A stretch of 28,206 nt of DNA from Oscillospiraceae bacterium. Its GTDB lineage: Bacteria > Bacillota > Clostridia > Oscillospirales > Ruminococcaceae. Each line of letters starts with the position of its first letter. Position 1 is the first letter of the stretch. Location: contig JAEDNF010000001.1 in the NCBI GenBank assembly GCA_016302655.1, positions 1 to 28,206 of the forward strand, written 5' to 3'. Both the position numbers and the translations under genes were made by a program. The notes under the pieces were generated by a model. It was not told the origin of the DNA and did not search any database. It saw nothing but the letters and a program-made list of their open reading frames with translations. Below, one piece after another: positions 16,980 to 23,397 of the stretch.

Positions 16980-17984
16980 TTATGTATATTCATCAAGCAG
17001 AAGTTCATCTAACTTATCGGCATCGAATGAGTAATTGTTATCCGAAGCAGTTGATCTTGCATTTCTTTCTTCGGTCACCTGCTCTTCGGTTTTTATTCCC
17101 TTGACATGCCAGTTTTCAAGTATCTTGTTGATATACGGAAAAGCAAACTTTCCTTTAGCGTTTACATTAATATCATAAGCTATCTTTACCATATCAGAGC
17201 TGAAACCCCATTCATTATACCAAAGATCAATAAAATCTTTTTCCTTCTGTGAGAGCGCCCTGTTAATGCCGAAAATCGATTTGACCGAGTTTTCCGCGCT
17301 ATACCTTGACTGAAGCATAGATATGTGTCTTTCAGCCGAAGCAAGATCGGTTATACCGTTTTCCATCCAGTTCATAGCCGATTCTTTCAAAAAAGCCGGA
17401 GTTGCCTTATTAATGGAAAAGCAATAATCAACCAGCATAAGCGTCACTTCCGTAGGCAGTCCGATATGCTCCGTTATTGTTATAAGAGCATTCTGCTCGG
17501 TATGTTTCAGCGGTCTGCCGTACAGAGTTTCGCAGGTTTTAAAAAGAAAATCCATTTTTTCGTCTGATTTCACGGCACCTGCAATCTGTGCAGGTGTAAA
17601 CTCGGGCGAACGCAAAGCCGCCGCCTTTATTGCCGCAAAATCAGCCTGTTCTTTTGTTACACTAACAGAAGCGACCGGCGTATCAATTATTGAACCGGTT
17701 TCCTGCAGCACACTCATTGGAGCTGTTGCAGGCGCAAATGAACCGTCTGATTCATCGAGCAGACCGACCTGCCTCCAGAATGAAAGTGCATCATTAACAT
17801 CTTCGCAGTTCATTGAAAGTGCATTAGCAATTATCTCATCGGATACCTGTTCTCCGTTGTGCCGCAGGAAGAAAAGAAGTACCTTTATACTGCTTCCGCC
17901 GGCAATCTTTATGTATTTATCAACAACATCGGAAGGAACAGCAAACACACCGCCCCAGCTTCCGAGATTCAGTTTATAATTCAT
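16980..17984 (-). CDS. dnaD: DnaD-family replication initiation protein
   Basis: A 334-residue DnaD-domain protein that helps assemble the primosome in Firmicutes. The N-terminal winged-helix domain begins NYKLNLGSWGGVFAVP, the classic start of this family. The C-terminal DnaB_2/DnaD domain (about 245-310) ends with the family YxxxIxxxW motif in YINKILENW. I place the start at 17984. An in-frame ATG at 18065 would add 27 residues that lie across the promoter and do not resemble the family. The ribosome site is weak (GTGGTG). It is first in a four-gene operon with the helicase loader and two exported proteins. Confidence 0.92.
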   Translation of the reverse strand: MNYKLNLGSWGGVFAVPSDVVDKYIKIAGGSSIKVLLFFLRHNGEQVSDEIIANALSMNCEDVNDALSFWRQVGLLDESDGSFAPATAPMSVLQETGSIIDTPVASVSVTKEQADFAAIKAAALRSPEFTPAQIAGAVKSDEKMDFLFKTCETLYGRPLKHTEQNALITITEHIGLPTEVTLMLVDYCFSINKATPAFLKESAMNWMENGITDLASAERHISMLQSRYSAENSVKSIFGINRALSQKEKDFIDLWYNEWGFSSDMVKIAYDINVNAKGKFAFPYINKILENWHVKGIKTEEQVTEERNARSTASDNNYSFDADKLDELLLDEYT

Positions 17985-18036
17985 CTGAACACCACTTTGA
18001 ATTTTTATGTTACAGCTCATTACTGTATAATAATTA

Positions 18037-18045
18037 ATTATATCA
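18037..18045 (-). promoter_or_regulatory. Extended -10 promoter for the dnaD operon
   Basis: Read on the minus strand, TGATATAAT occupies 18045-18037: a perfect TATAAT with TG one base upstream. No good -35 is seen at 16-18 bases, which is common for extended -10 promoters. It lies 52 bases before the dnaD ATG and just after the upstream terminator. Confidence 0.58.
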
Positions 18046-18083
18046 CACATCGGGATAAAATGCACTATATTTTTATAGAAATT

Positions 18084-18120
18084 ATAAAAAAGAACAGGCA
18101 GTTCTTACTGCCTGAAAAAA
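18084..18120 (-). terminator. Rho-independent terminator after the TIM-barrel gene
   Basis: On the minus strand CAGGCAGT (18114-18107) pairs perfectly with ACTGCCTG (18102-18095) around a 4-base loop, followed by TTCTTTTTT. It lies just after the stop at 18122 and ends the phosphoesterase-birA-TIM-barrel unit. Confidence 0.92.
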
Positions 18121-18121
18121 C

Positions 18122-18805
18122 TTAAGGATGAGGTTTACCCTCTCTGTACGCATCCATAATACTTCTGAAAACATCTCCGTTTGAAGGCGGAGTCCAGGTA
18201 ATTGCATTTGCTCCGGCGCTGATAGTTTCAAGTATTGTCTCACCGCTTGGACCGCCTGTTGCAATAATCGGAATATCGGGATGTTTTCTTCTGATTTCTC
18301 TGACAACGGACGCAGTCTTTGAAGCGGCAGAAACATTAAATATTTTTGCGCCTGCTTCTATTCTGCTCTCGATATCCTCATGCTCTGAAATAACTGTTAC
18401 TACAACAGGAATATCTATAGTCTCACATACCTGCCTAACAACATCGTTGGAAGTCGGAGCATTGACTACAACGCCTATTGCACCCTGAAACTCAGCGTGC
18501 ATAGAAAGGTTGACGACTCTTTTTCCCTGAGTAAGCCCTCCTCCGACTCCGGTAAAAACAGGTATATCGGCGGCGCTCATTATTGCCTGGGTAATAACAG
18601 GCTGTGGTGTAAAAGGATAGACTGCAATGATGGCATCAGCGTTAACATTCCTAATAATGCAGATATCGGTAGTAAATACTATCGACTTTATCAGCTTGCC
18701 CATAACCTTTATTCCGCTGGCTTGCTGAATCTCCTCGGGAACTTTAAGCATAAAGCTCCTGAGAGGCCCGCTGACCTCAGGTATTGCAAAGTTCGTATCT
18801 GCCAT
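18122..18805 (-). CDS. Conserved TIM-barrel protein, reaction unknown
   Basis: A 227-residue protein that resembles small alpha/beta-barrel proteins often labelled only as hydrolase in Clostridia; that label is from memory and the reaction is not known. Barrel-like strands alternate with helices: IIAVYPFT, IPVFTGVGGGLTQGKR, GAIGVVVNAPTS, IPVVVTVISEHEDIESRI, AKIFNVSAASKT, IPIIATGGPSGETI and ANAITWTPPS. The late glycine-rich ATGGPSGE resembles a phosphate-binding loop of ThiG/HisF-type barrels. I start at ATG 18805, the second of two adjacent ATGs after AAAGGAG. An upstream ATG at 18829 overlaps the birA stop but would place that ribosome site inside the gene. It is last of three genes and followed by a strong terminator. 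Confidence 0.8.
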   Translation of the reverse strand: MADTNFAIPEVSGPLRSFMLKVPEEIQQASGIKVMGKLIKSIVFTTDICIIRNVNADAIIAVYPFTPQPVITQAIMSAADIPVFTGVGGGLTQGKRVVNLSMHAEFQGAIGVVVNAPTSNDVVRQVCETIDIPVVVTVISEHEDIESRIEAGAKIFNVSAASKTASVVREIRRKHPDIPIIATGGPSGETILETISAGANAITWTPPSNGDVFRSIMDAYREGKPHP

Positions 18806-18825
18806 CATTATCTCCTTTCTCTTAA

Positions 18826-19587
18826 TCATACATATTCGCCGTTTATTCCCCTAACCTTTACAAGTCCGGAACTAACGGTAAATGTGCCGTTTTCATCTTC
18901 GCAAATTAGACATCCGTCAGGCGCTATTGCCTTTGCGAATGCAGTTTGTTCCGAATTATTTCTTATCAGTCTGACCATCTTTCCGAGAGTCACACATCTG
19001 TTTGAATATTCCGAAATAACAACCGAAAAATCTGTATTTATAAGCTTATCGAGCTCAGAGATTATGCACTCAGCTGCAAGCATTTTATCGGTTTTCTTTC
19101 CGGTAAGAGTATACAGCGAAGCGGCATTCTCAAGTCCGCTTGCCTCAAAAAAATCTGACCCTTGATTGACATTAAGCCCGATACCGCAGATAACATTATT
19201 GTAATATGCTCCGTTTGAGGAACATTTCAGCGAACTCTCGCATAAAATACCACATACCTTGTGTTCATCACAGATAATGTCGTTAGTCCATTTTATACCA
19301 GCTTTTATTCCGCATAACCGTTCAATACTGCGGCAGACAGCAACTGCGCAAATCACCGTTAGATTCTGTGCACAGCAAGGGTGCTTCAGCAAAACGGAAA
19401 CAGGAAGCATATCACGGGTAGCAAGCCATCTGTTGCCTATTCTACCCTTTCCGTCAGACTGTAGGTCTGCTATTACGACCGTTCTGTCGGCAAGCTCGTC
19501 TGCATGTTCTTTAATATATGTATTCGTTGACGGTAATGTATCAAAAGTCAGAAGCGGAAATCCGCATATCTCACTGCTTATCGGCAT
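18826..19587 (-). CDS. birA: Biotin--[acetyl-CoA carboxylase] ligase, no DNA-binding domain
   Basis: Activates biotin as biotinyl-AMP and attaches it to carrier lysines. From ATG 19587 it has 253 residues: STNTYIKE near the start, the biotinyl-AMP loop SDGKGRIGNRW (44-54), KWTNDII (99-105), GILCES, NVICGIGLNVNQ, and a small C-terminal domain. It lacks the N-terminal helix-turn-helix of E. coli BirA, so it should not act as a biotin-dependent repressor. The ATG lies within the last 17 bases of the phosphoesterase gene and has no clear Shine-Dalgarno site; a TTG at 19602 is less likely. The biotin loop is GKGRIGNRW where many enzymes have GRGRRGRxW. Confidence 0.93.
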   Translation of the reverse strand: MPISSEICGFPLLTFDTLPSTNTYIKEHADELADRTVVIADLQSDGKGRIGNRWLATRDMLPVSVLLKHPCCAQNLTVICAVAVCRSIERLCGIKAGIKWTNDIICDEHKVCGILCESSLKCSSNGAYYNNVICGIGLNVNQGSDFFEASGLENAASLYTLTGKKTDKMLAAECIISELDKLINTDFSVVISEYSNRCVTLGKMVRLIRNNSEQTAFAKAIAPDGCLICEDENGTFTVSSGLVKVRGINGEYV

Positions 19588-20068
19588 GGTAATCAAGCGC
19601 AACGATATTCATTGTTATCTTCTTATTATCATCGATAGTAATGATTCCGTATGACGGCGGTCTCTTGTCTCTGGGAGAATCAATACTGCCGGGATTCATT
19701 ACATATATTCCATCGATAAGCTCGGTACGGTAAAGATGGGTATGACCGTAAAGAGCAATTTTACATCCGTTCTGCTTTGCAATGGCAATAAGCGTATCCA
19801 GTCCCTGATGAACCTTATGCTCATGACCGTGTACGCAAAGTATCTTTATACCCTTTGCATTAGCTATCCTTATAGTTTTGTTGTCGGCAAAATCACAATT
19901 TCCTTTTACAAAAAGAAAACTCTTTTCGGGGTGAAGATTGCGGACATCATTGAATTCATGCTCACCGTCGCCGAGATGTATGAATGCATCGGCATCAAGA
20001 TTGTTCTCAATAACAGATTTGAGCTTGTGAAATTCCTTGTGTGAATCGGATACAACAACAATTTTCAT
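19571..20068 (-). CDS. YfcE/MJ0936-family metallophosphoesterase
   Basis: A 165-residue calcineurin-fold phosphodiesterase. The five metal-binding motifs are in order: SDSHKEF (Asp8, His10), HLGDGEHEF, KGNCD, CVHGHEH and YGHTHLYR, then NPGSIDSPRDKRPPSYG near the end, typical of the family. YfcE-type enzymes hydrolyse phosphodiester bonds in vitro; the physiological substrate is unknown. GAAAGGA lies about 9 bases before the ATG. birA begins inside its last codons, so the two are coupled. It is the first gene of its unit, with a divergent small-gene cassette 221 bases away. Confidence 0.92.
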   Translation of the reverse strand: MKIVVVSDSHKEFHKLKSVIENNLDADAFIHLGDGEHEFNDVRNLHPEKSFLFVKGNCDFADNKTIRIANAKGIKILCVHGHEHKVHQGLDTLIAIAKQNGCKIALYGHTHLYRTELIDGIYVMNPGSIDSPRDKRPPSYGIITIDDNKKITMNIVALDYHADKQ

Positions 20069-20138
20069 ATAATTTATCCTTTCAGCCGGGCAAGTGAAAA
20101 ATATAACTCCTGCCCAATTTTTACTGATTTATTTTAAT

Positions 20139-20147
20139 ATTATAACA
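20139..20147 (-). promoter_or_regulatory. Extended -10 promoter for the phosphoesterase-birA unit
   Basis: On the minus strand TGTTATAAT covers 20147-20139, an extended -10 with perfect TATAAT. The expected -35 zone is a T-rich run without a match. It lies 70 bases before the phosphoesterase ATG in an AT-rich divergent spacer (20069-20289). Confidence 0.55.
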
Positions 20148-20203
20148 CATAAACGAAAAAAAGAAAAGATTCAAAGTAAAATTTTTTCAAAAAATATACA
20201 AAA

Positions 20204-20227
20204 ATGTGTGCTCCCAAAGTCACACAT
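20204..20227. promoter_or_regulatory. Inverted repeat, candidate operator between divergent units
   Basis: ATGTGTG (20204-20210) and CACACAT (20221-20227) are perfect inverted repeats separated by 10 bases. There is no T run, so it is not a terminator. It lies just upstream of a weak -10-like TATAAA (20232-20237) facing the small-gene cassette and covers its -35 position. It does not fit the Rex consensus. Confidence 0.45.
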
Positions 20228-20289
20228 CATATATAAAGCTGACATAAGAATAAATTTTAAAGCGAAATAATATGATTTAGGAGGCAGAT

Positions 20290-20514
20290 ATGAACAATAT
20301 TGAATCTATGCTCGAAGCAGTAAGCAAAAAGCTCGGCATTACGCCGCAGAAGCTGAAAGAAGCAATAGATAAGGGCGACCTTTCAATTGCTCTTTCTAAT
20401 ATGTCCGAAAAAGACGCCAAAAAGCTTAACAGTATCCTTTCAGATCCCGAGACACTCAAAAAAGTGATGAACTCCAAACAGGCAAAGGAACTCAAAAAGA
20501 ATATGCAGAAATAA
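20290..20514 (+). CDS. Small helical protein of unknown function (cassette gene 1)
   Basis: A 74-residue protein that I cannot name. The sequence is entirely helix-prone, lysine-rich and free of cysteine: LEAVSKKLGITPQKLKEAIDKG, then LSDPETLKKVMNSKQAKELKK. There is no signal peptide or membrane segment, so it is probably cytoplasmic. The GITPQKLKEAIDKGDL stretch looks like a small helical DNA- or protein-binding fold, but that is only an impression. A good AGGAGG lies 6 bases before the ATG. It is followed 17 bases later by cassette gene 2 in the same direction, and the regular spacing with genes 2-4 indicates one transcript. Confidence 0.82.
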   Translation: MNNIESMLEAVSKKLGITPQKLKEAIDKGDLSIALSNMSEKDAKKLNSILSDPETLKKVMNSKQAKELKKNMQK

Positions 20515-20531
20515 CTATCACGGAGGACGGT

Positions 20532-20852
20532 ATGAGCGATATTAACGATATTTTCAAAGCTTTGCTGTCCGATGATGACGGGAACAGCGAAAATAAGGAC
20601 GAAGAAAATAACACCGCTGAACAGTCCGGTGATGATATTTTTGGCGGTATAAACATAGATATGATATTAAAGATCGGTGAGATAATGTCCAAGATGAACG
20701 AACAGGACAAGAACACCGAGCTTTTACTGGCATTAAAACCGCATCTAAGGGATGAAAACCGGGCTAAAATGGATACGGCTGTAAAGTTATTCCGATTGAT
20801 ATCCTTGCTTCCGTACCTTAAAGACAGCGGATTATTCGAGAATCTATTCTGA
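20532..20852 (+). CDS. Small acidic/helical protein of unknown function (cassette gene 2)
   Basis: A 106-residue protein of unknown function. Residues about 12-38 are an acidic, probably disordered stretch (SDDDGNSENKDEENN). Residues about 42-106 are helical and partly amphipathic: INIDMILKIGEIMSKMNEQD, LLLALKPHLRDENRAKMD and VKLFRLISLLPYLKDSGLF. The pattern LLLALKPxLxxENRxKMDxAxxLxxLxxLxP looks like a conserved core that could be used for family searches. CGGAGG precedes the ATG by 5-6 bases. It is 17 bases after gene 1 and 15 bases before gene 3. Confidence 0.82.
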   Translation: MSDINDIFKALLSDDDGNSENKDEENNTAEQSGDDIFGGINIDMILKIGEIMSKMNEQDKNTELLLALKPHLRDENRAKMDTAVKLFRLISLLPYLKDSGLFENLF

Positions 20853-20867
20853 AAAGGAGTTTATATT

Positions 20868-21575
20868 ATGGAGTGGAACAATGTAAAAATGTCACGGGCA
20901 GAGTTTGAACGACTGCTGAAAGAATACACTTCAGCGGCGCTGAGAACAGCCGAGAAAGCAAAGGTTACAGATGAGAACGAGCAAATAAACGCCGAGATAA
21001 CCATAGCTTCTCTTGACAGCAAAGCGGAATTGCAGAAAACTGACTATATATCGGAAGATTACAGCGCAACAGATAATACAGACGAAGAAGAAAAAGTCGA
21101 TACAGAAGATTCTGAGTCTATTGTTGTCATAAATGCAGAAATAAAGCAAGAGGACGCTCCGGTAGCAGAGCCTGTTGAAGAAGAATCGGAATATGAAACA
21201 GAAGAACATACAGAGCCTGAAGAAGAAAACAAAGAAACCGATGAGCAACAAACAGAACAAAGTGACAACTGCAATGAACAGACTTGCGAAGAAGAATGTG
21301 CCGAAGAAGAAAATAGCAGCGATGAAACAGAAAAATGCTCAGAATCAGTCGATGATATTCTGGACAGCTTTAAAAGTATGTTTATAAGCGAAGAAGAAGC
21401 TGAAAAGAAAGCCGAAGAAATGAGCGAAAACAAAAAAGTCAGAAATTCTGCCCCTAACTTTAATTCGGCTATACATAACCACAATAAAAGTGTAAAATCC
21501 TGCGGATGTGCGCGTTGCCGCAGTAATAACAGTACAACGCATATGCAGGAGAAAGGCGGAAACGATCCCGGTTGA
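20868..21575 (+). CDS. Highly acidic protein with C-terminal Cys cluster, unknown function (cassette gene 3)
   Basis: A 235-residue protein with three parts. Residues 1-35 are a charged helix (SRAEFERLLKEYTSAALRTA). Residues about 40-185 are a low-complexity Glu/Asp-rich region, likely disordered and perhaps the least conserved part. Near residues 211-216 there is a short cysteine cluster, SCGCARCRS (CxCxxC), with basic residues around it, a possible metal site. Cysteines also occur in the acidic part (CNEQTCEEEC). AAAGGAG lies about 9-10 bases before the ATG. The TGA stop is followed in the same frame, two codons later, by the GTG of gene 4. No known family is recognised. Confidence 0.8.
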   Translation: MEWNNVKMSRAEFERLLKEYTSAALRTAEKAKVTDENEQINAEITIASLDSKAELQKTDYISEDYSATDNTDEEEKVDTEDSESIVVINAEIKQEDAPVAEPVEEESEYETEEHTEPEEENKETDEQQTEQSDNCNEQTCEEECAEEENSSDETEKCSESVDDILDSFKSMFISEEEAEKKAEEMSENKKVRNSAPNFNSAIHNHNKSVKSCGCARCRSNNSTTHMQEKGGNDPG

Positions 21576-21581
21576 AACAAA

Positions 21582-21728
21582 GTGTATGGCAATAACACCG
21601 ATATAATCAGCAGGATACTCGGCGATGATGATTTGCTGAAAATAGCAGCTCTGGCATTTATCTTGTGGCGTGACAAGGCAGACTACAAACTTCTGCTCGT
21701 TCTGGCGTATGTTTTCTTATTCAAATAG
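21582..21728 (+). CDS. Very small membrane-hairpin protein (cassette gene 4), GTG start
   Basis: A 48-residue reading frame, GTG to TAG, filling the gap before the next promoter. It contains NTDIISRILGDDDLLK, then two hydrophobic stretches, IAALAFILW (21-29) and KLLLVLAYVFLF (36-47), joined by RDKADY. This would make a short membrane hairpin or an amphipathic pair. It lies in the same frame as cassette gene 3, with the stop TGA only two codons before the GTG. The Shine-Dalgarno site is poor: AGGAG near 21548 is far upstream, so coupling or stop readthrough is possible. Evidence for coding is its sensible composition and location; there is no experimental or homology support here. Confidence 0.62.
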   Translation: MYGNNTDIISRILGDDDLLKIAALAFILWRDKADYKLLLVLAYVFLFK

Positions 21729-21731
21729 CAC

Positions 21732-21760
21732 TTGCATTTTCCCGTCATATAGGATATAAT
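21732..21760 (+). promoter_or_regulatory. Sigma-A promoter for the GH13 gene
   Basis: TTGCAT (21732-21737) and TATAAT (21755-21760) with a 17-base spacer, starting 3 bases after the stop of the preceding small gene. It gives the glycosidase a start separate from the small-gene cassette. Confidence 0.82.
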
Positions 21761-21796
21761 AACCCCGAAAAGCAAATTCTGATCAGGAGGATTATT

Positions 21797-23341
21797 ATGG
21801 CTAAATGGCTGGAAAATGCAATTTTTTATGAGATATATCCGCAATCATTTAATGATACTAACGGTGACGGTATAGGCGACTTTCAGGGGATAATCGAAAA
21901 GCTCGACTATATCAAAGATACAGGCTTTAATGCAATATGGATGAATCCTTGTTTTGATTCGCCTTTCGGTGATGCAGGATATGATGTAAGAGATTACAAG
22001 AAAACCGCCGCAAGATACGGCACAAACGAAGATCTTAAAAGGCTGTTTGATGAATGTCACAAGCGTGATATGCACATTCTTCTTGACCTTGTACCGGGAC
22101 ACACATCGGTAGAACACGAATGGTTCAAAAAATCTATGCTCCCCGAAATAAACGAGTATACCGACAGATATATATGGACAAATAATATATGGGAACAACC
22201 CGAAGGACTCAACTGTATAAGAGGAATATCCGACCGTGACGGAAGTGCCGCTGTCAACTTCTTCTCTTCTCAGCCTGCGCTGAACTACGGCTACGCACAG
22301 CCGAAGTTTGCTTATCAGCAAAAACCGACCGATCCCGGTCCTATGTCTACAAGAGCAGCAATAAAAGATGTTATGAAATTCTGGCTTGATATGGGATGCG
22401 ACGGATTCAGAGTAGATATGGCAGGCTCGCTTGTAAAATGCGATCCCGAGTATAAAGAAACTATTAAACTATGGCAGGATATCACAGGCTATCTTAAGAG
22501 CGAATATCCCGAAGCCGCAATGGTATCAGAGTGGGGCGAGCCGCAGTACTCGCTCGCAGGCGGCTTTGATATGGATTTTCTGCTTCATTTCGGTCCCGAA
22601 GGATATAACTCTATGTTCAGATGTGCTGAGCCTTTCTTCTCAAAAAGAGGTAAAGGCACACCCAAAATTTTTGCCGAGCAATATATAGCAAACTATGAAA
22701 AAGCAAAGGCAGGCGGCGGACTTATATGTATCCCTTCGGGAAATCATGATATGGATAGACTTGCCAGAGGCAGAGACTGGGATGAACTAAAATGCTGTTT
22801 TGCTTTTCTTCTGACAATGCCGGGTGCGCCATTTGTTTACTATGGTGATGAGATAGGAATGAATTATGTTGAAGGGCTGACTTCGGTTGAGGGCGGTTAC
22901 AACCGCACAGGCTCACGCACACCGATGCAATGGGACAGTACCGCAAACGACGGCTTCTCCTCTGCCGACAAAACACAGCTTTATATTAAACAGGACGACT
23001 CACCCGACAGACCTACCGTTGAGAAGCAGAAGCTTGACACCGACTCGCTTTACAATGAGATAATAAAGCTGATAAAGCTCAGAAACGAAAATACCGCTCT
23101 TCACAACTTATCCGAGTTCGAGTTTGTAAGCTATGACGGTTATCCGCTTGTTTACAGAAGAAAATCCGCCGAGCAGGAATTACTGATTTGTATTAACCCC
23201 TGCGGAGATGATAAATCCTTCACTGACAACGAAGAACTTGGAGAAATAGTATATTCACTCGGTGAAAACGCAGCGGTAAGCGGCAGAACAGTAAATATAC
23301 CCGCAAGCGGTGCGGTATTTGTATCAATCAAGAACAAGTAA
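21797..23341 (+). CDS. GH13-family alpha-glucosidase-like enzyme
   Basis: A 514-residue cytoplasmic (no signal peptide) alpha-glucoside-acting enzyme of the GH13 (beta/alpha)8 family. Visible are FYEIYPQSFNDTNGDGIGD, region II GFRVDMAG with nucleophile Asp207, region III SEWGEP with acid/base Glu245, region IV GNHDMDR with His317-Asp318, then YYGDEIGM and RTPMQWD as in oligo-1,6-glucosidases and related enzymes. Region I reads DLVPGHTS, with Gly101 where Asn is usual. Substrate is not certain: isomaltooligosaccharides, maltooligosaccharides or trehalose-type sugars are possible. AGGAGG precedes the ATG by about 6 bases. It is monocistronic with its own promoter, and no transporter or regulator gene is adjacent. 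Confidence 0.9.
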   Translation: MAKWLENAIFYEIYPQSFNDTNGDGIGDFQGIIEKLDYIKDTGFNAIWMNPCFDSPFGDAGYDVRDYKKTAARYGTNEDLKRLFDECHKRDMHILLDLVPGHTSVEHEWFKKSMLPEINEYTDRYIWTNNIWEQPEGLNCIRGISDRDGSAAVNFFSSQPALNYGYAQPKFAYQQKPTDPGPMSTRAAIKDVMKFWLDMGCDGFRVDMAGSLVKCDPEYKETIKLWQDITGYLKSEYPEAAMVSEWGEPQYSLAGGFDMDFLLHFGPEGYNSMFRCAEPFFSKRGKGTPKIFAEQYIANYEKAKAGGGLICIPSGNHDMDRLARGRDWDELKCCFAFLLTMPGAPFVYYGDEIGMNYVEGLTSVEGGYNRTGSRTPMQWDSTANDGFSSADKTQLYIKQDDSPDRPTVEKQKLDTDSLYNEIIKLIKLRNENTALHNLSEFEFVSYDGYPLVYRRKSAEQELLICINPCGDDKSFTDNEELGEIVYSLGENAAVSGRTVNIPASGAVFVSIKNK

Positions 23342-23353
23342 CATATAACAGCA

Positions 23354-23390
23354 AACCGGCTGTCCGTGAAATCGGAACAGCCGGTTATTT
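23354..23390. terminator. Hairpin terminator between convergent GH13 gene and V-ATPase operon
   Basis: AACCGGCTGT (23354-23363) pairs perfectly with ACAGCCGGTT (23377-23386), with a further CCG/CGG inside. The T tail is only moderate on either strand. It lies between stops at 23341 (plus) and 23398 (minus). Confidence 0.75.
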
Positions 23391-23397
23391 GTGTTAT

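Noticed and set aside
17985..18065. Longer dnaD start at 18065
   Set aside because: The extra 27 residues overlap the extended -10 promoter and do not resemble DnaD, whose typical start NYKLNLGSWGGVFAVP begins at 17984.
18497..19165. A 222-residue plus-strand reading frame across the TIM-barrel and birA genes
   Set aside because: It is antisense to two genes with clear family motifs; composition is not protein-like.
18042..20230. Shared CACACATC near the dnaD promoter and in the inverted repeat at 20221
   Set aside because: One 8-base match is expected by chance in 28 kb, and the dnaD copy has no second arm.
21059..21676. A 205-residue Ser/Phe-rich reading frame on the minus strand
   Set aside because: It is the antisense shadow of the Glu-rich acidic gene: GAA/GAG codons read backwards as Ser/Phe/Leu. 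No ribosome site or family match.
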